A stretch of DNA of 64,000 nucleotides from Olsenella profusa. Its GTDB lineage: Bacteria > Actinomycetota > Coriobacteriia > Coriobacteriales > Atopobiaceae. Location of the stretch: assembly GCF_016900315.1 (NCBI RefSeq), contig NZ_JACSNQ010000006.1, forward strand, positions 1 to 64,000, in the 5' to 3' direction. The position numbers and the translations under genes were made by a program. Under the pieces are notes generated by a model that was not told where the DNA came from, did not search any database, and saw only the letters and a list, made by a program, of their open reading frames with translations. Position 1 is the first letter of the stretch. Each line of letters opens with the position of its first letter. Positions 48,557 through 56,139 of this stretch are shown here, piece after piece.

Positions 48557-49258
48557 CTAGAGCTGGCGCAGGGCGTCCACGAGGCCGGTCTTGGAGTCGG
48601 TCTTCACGTCGCGCTGCTTGATCACGCGCGCGGGGCACCCCGCCACCACGGCGCGCGGCGGCACGTCCTCCACACAGACGGCGCCGGCTGCCACCACGGC
48701 GCCCTCCCCCACGTGCACGCCCTCGATGACCACGGCGTTTGCGCCGATCAGCACGTCGTCCTCCACGATGACGGGCGTCGCGCTCGCCGGCTCCACCACG
48801 CCCGCGAGCACCGCGCCGGCTCCCACGTGGCAGCGCGCACCCACGATGGCGCGCCCGCCGAGCACGGCCCCCATGTCGATCATGGTGCCGGGGCCCACCA
48901 CGGCGCCGATGTTGATGACGGCGCCCATCATGATCACGGCGTTGTCGCCGATCTCCACCTGGTCGCGGATGATCGCGCCCGGCTCGATGCGCGCGTTCAC
49001 GCCCCTGAGGTCGAGCAGCGGCACCGCGGAGTTGCGCCGGTCGCACTCGACGTCGGCGTACTCTATCTGGTCCGCGTTGGCGAGAAGCACGGGCTCGAGC
49101 CGCGCCCAGTCGCCAAAGACGACGCGCCCCTCGGGCCCGCCGTAGACGTGGGCGTCGCCCCAGTCCAGGCGCGCGCCGTCCTTCTCGCGCACGTAGAGCT
49201 TGACCGGGGTGGTCTTCTCCGCGTTGGCGATGAAGTTGATGATCTCCTGTGCGTTCAT
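48557..49258 (-). CDS. dapH: tetrahydrodipicolinate N-acetyltransferase
   Basis: 233 aa. The N-terminal DapH domain ([20 protein letters not shown]) precedes a left-handed beta-helix of hexapeptide repeats (about 85-215; [17 protein letters not shown]). It acetylates tetrahydrodipicolinate in the acetylase branch of lysine synthesis. Length and N-terminus fit DapH rather than the succinylase DapD. The start MNAQEI follows GGGGAG. Last gene of lysA-dapA-dapB-dapH. Confidence 0.93.
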   Translation of the reverse strand: MNAQEIINFIANAEKTTPVKLYVREKDGARLDWGDAHVYGGPEGRVVFGDWARLEPVLLANADQIEYADVECDRRNSAVPLLDLRGVNARIEPGAIIRDQVEIGDNAVIMMGAVINIGAVVGPGTMIDMGAVLGGRAIVGARCHVGAGAVLAGVVEPASATPVIVEDDVLIGANAVVIEGVHVGEGAVVAAGAVCVEDVPPRAVVAGCPARVIKQRDVKTDSKTGLVDALRQL

Positions 49259-49297
49259 GTGCACTCCCCTTTGCTGTCGCGGCCGCAGAGCGCGCCC

Positions 49298-50035
49298 CTA
49301 GCCGAACATCAGCGTGTCGAAGTCGTAGAAGCCGGCCGGGCGCGCGAGCAGGCGGCCCGCGGCCGTCACCGCGCCGGAGACGAAGATCTGGCGGCTCGCG
49401 GCGCGGTGCGTGAGGCAGACCTCCTCGTCGGTGCCGAAGAAGTGCACCTCGTGCGTGCCGGCCACGGTGCCGCCGCGCAGCGCGTGCATGCCGATCTCCC
49501 CGGGCGTGCGGGCACCGACGACGCCCTCCCGGCCGCTCACCACCGGACGCTCCCCCGTCGGGTCGACCTCGGCGAGAAGGGCCTTGGCGGTCCCGGAGGG
49601 AGCGTCGACCTTGCGGTTGTGGTGGGTCTCCACGATCTCCACGTCCCAGCCGGGCAGCGCCTCGGCCACGAGACGTGTGGCGTGGCGCAGGGCCGCGACG
49701 CCCAGCGAGTAGTTGGACGACCACACCACGCGGGACGCCTCCCCGAGGGAGCGCAGCTCGTCGAGCTGCTCCGCCGTGTAGCCCGTGGCGCCGCTCACGA
49801 GCGCCGCGCCGGTCCTTCGCACGTAGGCTGCCACGTGCGGCAGGGCCGCCGGGGCGGAGAAGTCCACGACGAGGTCGGCCGCGGGGGCCTCCATGTCGAG
49901 CTCGGCGATGTTGTCGACGTCGTAGGAGCCCGCAAGCTCGAAGCCCCGCGCGGCGAGCTCGGCGCGCACGAGGGTCCCCATGCGGCCGCTGCCGCCCACC
50001 ACGATCGCGCGCACGGCGCAAGACTCGCTAGCCAA
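49298..50035 (-). CDS. dapB: 4-hydroxy-tetrahydrodipicolinate reductase
   Basis: 245 aa. N-terminal NAD(P) site VVGGSGRMG; signature ETHHNRKVDAPSGTA. The start is a TTG overlapping the dapA stop (TTGGCTAG), with GGTGGGG 4 nt upstream; an internal GTG 7 codons later is possible. It reduces the DapA product. Confidence 0.93.
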   Translation of the reverse strand: MASESCAVRAIVVGGSGRMGTLVRAELAARGFELAGSYDVDNIAELDMEAPAADLVVDFSAPAALPHVAAYVRRTGAALVSGATGYTAEQLDELRSLGEASRVVWSSNYSLGVAALRHATRLVAEALPGWDVEIVETHHNRKVDAPSGTAKALLAEVDPTGERPVVSGREGVVGARTPGEIGMHALRGGTVAGTHEVHFFGTDEEVCLTHRAASRQIFVSGAVTAAGRLLARPAGFYDFDTLMFG

Positions 50036-50918
50036 GGAGCCCCACCTCCCTCAGGGCGGCGGTGAGCCGTGCACGGCCGGCGTCGGAAATCGGGCAGAGC
50101 GGCAGGCGGTAGACCTCCTCGATCATACCCATCTCGGCGAGCGCGCACTTGACCGGAATCGGGTTGACCTCGCAGAACAGGGCGTGGACGAGCTCGAGGT
50201 TGTCGAGCTGGGCGGCACGGGCGGCCGCCACGTCGCCGGCGAGGAAGTCGGCGCACATCTTGTGCACCGTGGCGGGCGCGACGTCGGCCCACACCGAGAT
50301 CACGCCGCGCGCGCCGAGCGACATGAGCGGCACCACGATGTCGTCGTTGCCGGAGAACATGCGGAAGTCGTCGGAGAGGTAGCGCGCCGCCATCGTCGCG
50401 TACTCGATCGAGCCCGAGGCCTCCTTGAGGCCCCACGCGTTGGGGTGGCGAGAAAGACGCGCGAGGTTCTTCTCGCTGATGGAGCAGCCGGTGCGGCCGG
50501 GGATGTTGTAGAGGATGCACGGCACGTCGACCTGGTCCATGACGGTCGTGAAGTGCTGGTAGATCCCCTCCTCGTTGGACTTGTTGTAGTACGGCGTGAT
50601 GAGCAGCAGGCCGTCCACGCCCAGGTCGACGAGGGCCTTGGCCTTGCGCTCGGATTCGAAGGTGGCGTTGGAGCCCGCGCCGCCGATCACCGGCACGCGG
50701 CCCGCGACGCGCTCCACCACGCAGCGGGCCACCTCGAGGTCCTCCGCGTCGGTCATCGTGGAGGACTCGCCGGTGGTGCCGAGCACGAGGATGCCGTCGG
50801 TGCCGTTCTCCAACTGGAAGTCCACGAGCTGCTCGAGGGCGGCGAAGTCGATCGACCCGTCGGGGGCAAACGGCGTCACCAGCGCGACGATTGATCCGGA
50901 GAGGTTGGTCATGTCCAT
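50028..50918 (-). CDS. dapA: 4-hydroxy-tetrahydrodipicolinate synthase
   Basis: 296 aa TIM barrel. Schiff-base Lys in WGLKEASG, Tyr in ILYNIPGRTG, substrate loop GTTGEST. It condenses pyruvate with aspartate semialdehyde. Its leader contains GCGAGAAGAAC, a core variant that serves as the ribosome site. A second ATG two codons in is equally possible. Confidence 0.95.
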   Translation of the reverse strand: MDMTNLSGSIVALVTPFAPDGSIDFAALEQLVDFQLENGTDGILVLGTTGESSTMTDAEDLEVARCVVERVAGRVPVIGGAGSNATFESERKAKALVDLGVDGLLLITPYYNKSNEEGIYQHFTTVMDQVDVPCILYNIPGRTGCSISEKNLARLSRHPNAWGLKEASGSIEYATMAARYLSDDFRMFSGNDDIVVPLMSLGARGVISVWADVAPATVHKMCADFLAGDVAAARAAQLDNLELVHALFCEVNPIPVKCALAEMGMIEEVYRLPLCPISDAGRARLTAALREVGLLG

Positions 50919-51019
50919 GTTCTTCTCGCTTTCGCTTGGGTCGCCTGTTTTGCGTGGGGTTTCGGGGGCGGGCGGCGCGGGGCCCGGAGTCGTGCGAGAC
51001 CGGCGGCGCGCGCTGCGCG

Positions 51020-52333
51020 TCAGGGTTTTCGCCGCGGCCGCGCCAGGGCAAAGAAGCGCGGGTCGTCGTCGAAGGTGGCGAAGTAGTCGGCCGGCGTCTC
51101 TGCGCGGCGGATCTGCTGGACGCTCCCGTCGCAGCGCAGCAGCAGCTCGGCCGAGCGCAGCGACCCGTTGTAGTTGTAGCCCATCGAGAAGCCGTGGGCG
51201 CCCGCGTCGTGAATGAAGAGCAGGTCACCGATGCCGCACGGCGGCAGCAGGCGGTCGCGGGCAAACTGGTCGTTGTTCTCGCAGAGCCGTCCGACCACGT
51301 TGTAGCGGCGCGTGGCCGGCACGTCCTCGGAGCCCATCACGGTGATGTGGTGGTAGGCGTCGTAGACGGCCGGCCGCATGAGGTTGGCCGCGCACGCGTC
51401 CACGCCCAGGTAGTCGCGGTAGGTCACCTTCTCGTGGATCACGCGCGTCACCAGGGCGCCGGCCGGCGCGAGCATCCAGCGCCCGAGCTCGGTGAAGATC
51501 GCCACGTCCCCCATGCCCGCCGGCACGAGCACCTCCTCAAAGGCCTGCCGCACGCCCTCGCCAATGACGGCCAGGTCGCAGGGGGTGTCCTCGGGGCGGT
51601 ACGCCACCCCGATCCCGCCGGAGAGGTCGACGAAGCCCACGTGGACCCCCAGCTCGCGCGAGAGGCGGACCGCCATCTCGAAGAGCAGGCGCGCAAGGCG
51701 TGGGTAGTAGTCGTTGACCTGGGTGTTGCTGGCGAGAAACGCGTGGATGCCGAACTCTTGCACCCCCAGCGCGGAAAGGCGCCGGAAGCTCTCCTCGAGC
51801 TGGGGCTCGGTCATGCCGAACTTGGAGTCCTCCGGGCTGCCGATGATGCCGTTCGAGGCCTCGAAGCTGCCGCCGGGGTTCACGCGGCAGCAGACCGTGC
51901 GCGGGACGCGGCCGCCGAGCGCGCGCACGAGGCAGTCGACCATGTCCGCCCCGTCGAGGTTGATGATCGCGCCCAGCTCGTCGGCAGCACGGAAGTCCTC
52001 GTCGGGCGTGTCGTTGGAGGAGAGCATCACGTTGCGGCCGGTGACGCCCGCCGCCTCGGCGAGCATGAGCTCCGTCCCGGTGGCGCAGTCGCAGCCGCAG
52101 CCGCACTCCGCCAGGATCGAGACAATCCACGGGTTGGGCGTGGCCTTGACGGCAAAGTACTCCTTGAAGCCGGGGTTCCACGAGAAGGCGGCCGCAAGCT
52201 CCGCCGCGCGGCGGCGAATCTCGGCCTCGTCGTAGAGGTAGAAGGGGGTGGGGTGCTCGGCGGCGATGGCCTCGAGCTGGTCCTTGGTGACAAACGGACG
52301 CTTCTGCGGCGTCGGGCGGCTGATGCGCTCCAT
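51020..52333 (-). CDS. lysA: diaminopimelate decarboxylase
   Basis: 437 aa. The PLP lysine is in YFAVKATPNP (about 60), the glycine loop in DLSGGIGVAY, and the C-terminal barrel has GRLCENND and the substrate Cys/Glu region. It converts meso-diaminopimelate to lysine. GGGAG lies 7 nt before the ATG. First gene of the lysine operon, with a hairpin-rich leader. Confidence 0.93.
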   Translation of the reverse strand: MERISRPTPQKRPFVTKDQLEAIAAEHPTPFYLYDEAEIRRRAAELAAAFSWNPGFKEYFAVKATPNPWIVSILAECGCGCDCATGTELMLAEAAGVTGRNVMLSSNDTPDEDFRAADELGAIINLDGADMVDCLVRALGGRVPRTVCCRVNPGGSFEASNGIIGSPEDSKFGMTEPQLEESFRRLSALGVQEFGIHAFLASNTQVNDYYPRLARLLFEMAVRLSRELGVHVGFVDLSGGIGVAYRPEDTPCDLAVIGEGVRQAFEEVLVPAGMGDVAIFTELGRWMLAPAGALVTRVIHEKVTYRDYLGVDACAANLMRPAVYDAYHHITVMGSEDVPATRRYNVVGRLCENNDQFARDRLLPPCGIGDLLFIHDAGAHGFSMGYNYNGSLRSAELLLRCDGSVQQIRRAETPADYFATFDDDPRFFALARPRRKP

Positions 52334-52354
52334 TCACGGCTCCCTGATAGCGCT

Positions 52355-52398
52355 CCTGCGGGTTCTTCGCAGACAGTCCTGCGGGTCTTTCCCGCAGG
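52355..52398 (-). promoter_or_regulatory. alternative-hairpin leader of lysA
   Basis: CCTGCGGG occurs at 52355-52362 and 52378-52385, and CCCGCAGG at 52391-52398. The last can pair with either, giving mutually exclusive hairpins just upstream of lysA, while CTGCG/CGCAG closes a third. This has the logic of an attenuator. It does not resemble the lysine riboswitch. Confidence 0.4.
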
Positions 52399-52558
52399 CC
52401 CACCCGACGACCGCGCCCGGCCGCCGAGTTCGGCGGGCTCGCCTCCCCGCGGGATCTGCGCCTGCCGGCTCCCCCGCGGGCCTTCTCGCCCGCGCCTCTA
52501 TCGAGTGAGGACACTCTATCACAGCGGGGCGCCGCCGGGCGCCGAGCCGTCCCACGTT

Positions 52559-52566
52559 GATATACT
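52559..52566 (+). promoter_or_regulatory. -10 box of the M20 deacetylase gene
   Basis: GATATACT with TATACT at 52561-52566, about 30 nt before the ATG. No clear -35. Confidence 0.5.
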
Positions 52567-52595
52567 CGAAACGATTTTTCCGGGAGGGAGGCCCC

Positions 52596-53882
52596 ATGGG
52601 CAGAAGCGACCGCGCAGGCGAGAAGAACCTTACGGGTGAGGGCGTCGCGGCGGGCGCGGCCGGGGCGGCGGTTGACGCGGGCGCGGCGACGGGCGTGGCA
52701 GCTGACACGTGCGCGCGCGGCGCGGCCGGGGCAGACGCGGCCGGGACGGCCGAGCTCGCCGCACTCACGCGCTGGCGCCGCGACCTGCACCGCATTCCCG
52801 AGCTGGATGACGATCTGCCGGAGACGATCTCCTATGTACACGGAGTCCTCGAGGGGCTTGCTTGCGAGGTGCTCGAGCCGTGCCCCGGCGCGCTTGCCGC
52901 CTGGTTCGACCTCGGGCGGCCGACAACCGTGGCCCTGCGCGCGGACATGGACGCCCTGCCTGTGGCCGAGCGGACGGGCGCGCCCTACGCGAGCGTGCAT
53001 CCGGGCCGCATGCACGCCTGCGGCCACGACGGCCACATGGCCATGGCCCTCGGCGCGGCGCGCTGGGTGAGCGACGTGGTGCGCGGCCGTGCGGACGGCC
53101 TCACCGCCGACGACCTGCCGCGCAACGTGCTCGTGGTGTTCCAGCCCGCCGAGGAGACCACCGGCGGCGCGGCGCGCGTCTGCGCAAGCGGCCTCTTCGA
53201 GCGCACGCGCACCGAGCGCATCTTCGGCTTCCATCTCTGGCCGGAGCTGCCCGCGGGCGTCGTGGCGTCGCGGGCCGGCGCCCTTCTCGCCCGCTCGAGC
53301 GAGGTCACGGCGGAGTTCACCGGACGCTCGAGCCACATCGCGCGCTGGCAGGAGGGCCGCGACGCCCTTGCCGCCGCGGCGCGCTTCGTGCCGTCGGCCG
53401 AGGCTATGTGCGGGAAGCTTGACGAGGAGGCCGACGAGCCCTGCCTGCTGCGCTTCGGCCGGCTCGAGGCGGGCACGGTGAGAAACGCCATCGCGGGCGA
53501 GGCACGGGCCGAGGGAAGTCTGCGCGTGTTCTCCGATGCGATGTTCGACCGGGCGCGCGAGGCCGTGGGCGGGCTGGCGCGGGCGGCCGCGGCCGCCGAG
53601 GGCTGCGAGGTCAGGCTCGGCTTCTCCGAGGGCTACCCTCCCGTCGTGAACGACGAGGCGCTCTTCGCGCAGGTAGAGCAGGCACTCCCGGAGCTCTCGC
53701 ACGTGGGGGAGCCGCTGCTCATAGCCGAGGACTTCGCGTTCTACCAGCGCCACCTGCCGGGAGTGTTCCTGCTGCTCGGCACCGGGACGGGCATCCCGCT
53801 CCACGCGGACACGTTCAACTTCGACGAGCGGGTTCTTCTCGCCGGCGTGGACACGTACCGCCGCCTCGTGCAGATGCCGTAG
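52596..53882 (+). CDS. M20-family amidohydrolase, probable N-acetyldiaminopimelate deacetylase
   Basis: 428 aa. M20D metal motifs: ADMDALPVAE, RMHACGHDGHMAM, QPAEETTGGA, FGFHLWPELP and a C-terminal HADTFNFDE. The dimerisation domain lies at about 225-330. Its divergent position beside dapH suggests it removes the acetyl group in the same pathway (inference); a general aminoacylase is the alternative. The first 55 residues are an Ala/Gly-rich extension (RAGEKNLTGEG, AAGAAVDAGAATG) with no family counterpart, partly encoded by a core copy. The ATG has GGGAGGGAGG upstream. Confidence 0.85.
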   Translation: MGRSDRAGEKNLTGEGVAAGAAGAAVDAGAATGVAADTCARGAAGADAAGTAELAALTRWRRDLHRIPELDDDLPETISYVHGVLEGLACEVLEPCPGALAAWFDLGRPTTVALRADMDALPVAERTGAPYASVHPGRMHACGHDGHMAMALGAARWVSDVVRGRADGLTADDLPRNVLVVFQPAEETTGGAARVCASGLFERTRTERIFGFHLWPELPAGVVASRAGALLARSSEVTAEFTGRSSHIARWQEGRDALAAAARFVPSAEAMCGKLDEEADEPCLLRFGRLEAGTVRNAIAGEARAEGSLRVFSDAMFDRAREAVGGLARAAAAAEGCEVRLGFSEGYPPVVNDEALFAQVEQALPELSHVGEPLLIAEDFAFYQRHLPGVFLLLGTGTGIPLHADTFNFDERVLLAGVDTYRRLVQMP

Positions 53883-53939
53883 GAGCGGATCCGCCGCTCG
53901 GGCGCGGGTGCCCCCCTACGGCGCTTCCCCGCCACGCCC

Positions 53940-54160
53940 TCGGCAGGGCACGTACACCCTCCCCTAGGGTACGTACACTGCCGCGGCGTCGACGTCCTTC
54001 TCGCCACCTCAACTACCTGCGGAAACGTCGGGCGGCCCGGCGAGAAGGGCGGTAGGAAGTGTACGTACCCTGCCGGGTGGTGTACGTACCCTGCCGGGGG
54101 CGTGACGGGAAGTGTACGTACCCTTCCGGAGGGCGCGGCGGGGTGTACGTACCCTAAAGC
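53940..54160. repeat. repeat cluster D: GTACGTAC array, between convergent genes
   Basis: Left: two copies of GCACGTACACCCT/GGGTACGTACACT. Centre (about 53981-54047): CGACGTCCTTCTCGCC, then ACCTCAACTACCTGCGGAAA, CGTCGG and GGCGAGAAG, a large imperfect palindrome with two opposed cores. Right: four copies of GTGTACGTACCCT (54060, 54081, 54113, 54143). The 333-bp gap holds nothing else. A second copy lies at 55360-55610. Confidence 0.85.
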
Positions 54161-54215
54161 GTGGCGCCCGTAGGATACGGGGAAGCCGGAAGGCTGTTCT
54201 CAAAAGCTGCCTGCG

Positions 54216-55172
54216 CTAGGGAATCTGCATGAGCTGGGAAATGAGCTCGCCCTGAAGCCGGCGAAAGCTCGGGTCATCCGGGAGAGAGCGACCCGCCTTG
54301 GCCATGACCTTGCCGACGAGCTCGGTTCGCATGGCCTCCCTCTTGAGCATGCCAAACGTAATCGATCGCACCATCCAGCCAAGGTCCCGAAGCCCCTCGT
54401 TGCGAACCGCGTCGGAGTCAACCTGGGAGGGCGTGGAGTGGAACTCGTAGCTGTCGTACTCAAAGATGATGCCAAACTCCGGCCAGCAGAGGTCGACGAC
54501 AAGATACGGCTTGCCCAGCGCCCTCTGCAGCGAGGGAGGGATCTCCACCCTGGCGTTAAGTAGGGGACGCGGAAGCCCACATCCGCCCAGCTCAACCGGG
54601 AGGATGAAGAAGAGGACCAGCACGGTCTCCATCGGCGAGCGGGAGCCGTCCACGACGTACACAAGTGCCTCTCTCGCCCGCCTTGCCCCGTATCCGTGGT
54701 TATCTGCAAAGAGGTCGGTGAGCTCGGCGACCGTCACAAGCGGCGGACGCCCGAAGAAGCCACGGCATGCCAGCGGGGAGCGCGTGTAGCGGCCGCAGAT
54801 CTCCATTCCAATGCTGGCGGTTCGCGCAAGGCTCGACCGCGCCGCCATCTGCTGGAGGCAGAACCCCGGCGAGGCCAGGAGCACGTCATCGGTCAGACGG
54901 CAGAGTGCCCCTTCCGGCAGAGGCGTCGACCAGATGTGGCTTCTGATGCGTCGAGAGCGAACCCGCGCCGCCTCTCCCGAAACAAGGATGTGAAGCGGAT
55001 GCTCCTCGGTCGCCTCAAGACGTGCGGCGGAGAGGTCAATCGTGCCAAGCTCGCTGACGCCCGCGAGGGACCAGTCGAGGTTGGCAGGCAGCTGCGCCAG
55101 ACGTTCAATACGTCCGGGCAGGCCCGTCTCTCCCCATCGGGCAAGTGCGGATATGTCGCAAACGGCAATCAT
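54216..55172 (-). CDS. DUF559-like protein with nuclease-fold C-terminus, function unknown
   Basis: 317 aa (a GTG three codons earlier is possible; no clear ribosome site). The N-terminal half is unrecognised. The C-terminal part (about 215-290) reads GKPYLVVDLCWPEFGIIFEYDSYEFH, which I split as VDLCWPE and FEYDSYEFH. It matches the D-x(n)-E-x-D pattern of DUF559/very-short-patch-like PD-(D/E)XK folds. Such proteins are often multi-copy in actinobacteria and sometimes linked to defence. Codon use is less GC-biased than in its neighbours. It is flanked on both sides by near-identical copies of cluster D in the same orientation. Confidence 0.6.
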   Translation of the reverse strand: MIAVCDISALARWGETGLPGRIERLAQLPANLDWSLAGVSELGTIDLSAARLEATEEHPLHILVSGEAARVRSRRIRSHIWSTPLPEGALCRLTDDVLLASPGFCLQQMAARSSLARTASIGMEICGRYTRSPLACRGFFGRPPLVTVAELTDLFADNHGYGARRAREALVYVVDGSRSPMETVLVLFFILPVELGGCGLPRPLLNARVEIPPSLQRALGKPYLVVDLCWPEFGIIFEYDSYEFHSTPSQVDSDAVRNEGLRDLGWMVRSITFGMLKREAMRTELVGKVMAKAGRSLPDDPSFRRLQGELISQLMQIP

Positions 55173-55359
55173 GGTCTGCACATTGTCCCGAAAGGGGCTT
55201 CCGGCTTGCCGACAACAGGCTGACGGTTAGCTTTCCTTAGTCATTCTCCCCGCTCCAGCGAAGGACAGCCACGCAGCTAGGACTCTTTGACCGATTTGTC
55301 CTTCAGCCACTGCGGCAAAGGGGAGCCCGTACGCCTACACAGAACGCACAAGAGGCGCC

Positions 55360-55610
55360 TTGAGGGTACGTGCACCCCCTGCCACTCTCCCCAAGGTTAC
55401 GTACACCCTCCCCCAGGGTACGTACACTGCCGCGGCGCCGACGTTCTTCTCGCCACCTCAACTACCTGCGGAAACGTCGGACGGCCCGGCGAGAAGGACG
55501 CCGAGAAGTGTACGTACCCTAAAGCGGGGTGTACGTACCCTTTCGGGGGCGTGGCTAGAAGTGTACGTACCCTGCGGGGGGCGCAATGGGGGTGTACGTA
55601 CCCTGCCCGA
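55360..55610. repeat. repeat cluster D': second copy of the GTACGTAC array
   Basis: Left: three copies of AGGGTACGTACAC type (55363, 55394, 55416). Centre (55438-55496): CGACGTTCTTCTCGCC, ACCTCAACTACCTGCGGAAA, CGTCGG and GGCGAGAAGG, almost identical to the centre at 53981. Right: four GTGTACGTACCCT copies (55508, 55530, 55561, 55592). The rest of the 544-bp gap 55173-55716 is featureless apart from the rpmB terminator. Confidence 0.85.
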
Positions 55611-55651
55611 AAGCGCGCCTAAAGCGCGCGGCGCCCGAAGCCAGCCGCAAC

Positions 55652-55680
55652 AAAAAAAGAGGCCGCCCGAGGACGGCCTC
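55652..55680 (-). terminator. intrinsic terminator of rpmB
   Basis: Stem GAGGCCG (55659-55665) with CGGCCTC (55674-55680), followed on the minus strand by seven U (A7 at 55652-55658). It lies about 37 bp after the rpmB stop. Confidence 0.9.
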
Positions 55681-55716
55681 CAGCCAAATCCGTTGTGCGC
55701 AGAACTAGCTGTCAGG

Positions 55717-55905
55717 CTAGCTGCGGGCGATCTTGCCGGACTTGAGGCAGCGGGAGCAGACGTTGGCCTTGCGACGGTGACCGTCAACGACCACGGTGAC
55801 GCGCTGGATGTTCGGCTTGAACGTGCGGTTCACCACACGGTGGGAGTGGCTGATGGAATGACCGGCAACGGCGTGCTTGCCGCAGAACTCACAGACCTTG
55901 GACAT
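55717..55905 (-). CDS. rpmB: 50S ribosomal protein bL28
   Basis: 62 aa: MSKVCEFCGKHAVAGHSISH followed by HRVVNRTFKPN and a C-terminal CSRCLKSGKI. The two Cys pairs suggest the zinc-binding C+ form. GAGGAGG lies 7 nt upstream and TGC-TATAGT at 55966-55974. A monocistronic transcript with its own terminator. Confidence 0.96.
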   Translation of the reverse strand: MSKVCEFCGKHAVAGHSISHSHRVVNRTFKPNIQRVTVVVDGHRRKANVCSRCLKSGKIARS

Positions 55906-55965
55906 GCTCGTACCTCCTCGGGGGCGCGGCGCTCTTCTCGCGCCCGCAACTTTCACAGCTCGCCA

Positions 55966-55996
55966 ACTATAGCACATGCTCCACCAGCCGCAACGA
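55966..55996 (-). promoter_or_regulatory. rpmB promoter
   Basis: TTGCGG, a 16-bp spacer ending TGC, then TATAGT (55971-55966). The best -35/-10 pair in the window. Confidence 0.6.
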
Positions 55997-56139
55997 GAAA
56001 CCCCAAGATATTGTGTCGTTTCTCTGGTGGCGCGGGGGCACGCAGGCGCAGGGGCACGCAGGTGTGGCGGCGGGACGGCAACGGCCACGACGGCCGCCAC
56101 GACCAGAGGGCCTCGCGGGGCGCCCGACCCGCCGGCCCC

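Noticed and set aside
52334-52520. Lysine riboswitch before lysA
   Set aside because: The leader is too short and lacks the multi-helix core; only competing hairpins are visible.
53940-55610. Insertion sequence around the DUF559-like gene
   Set aside because: No transposase motif is present in the protein and no target-site duplication is evident. The flanking copies are therefore reported as repeats and not as an IS.
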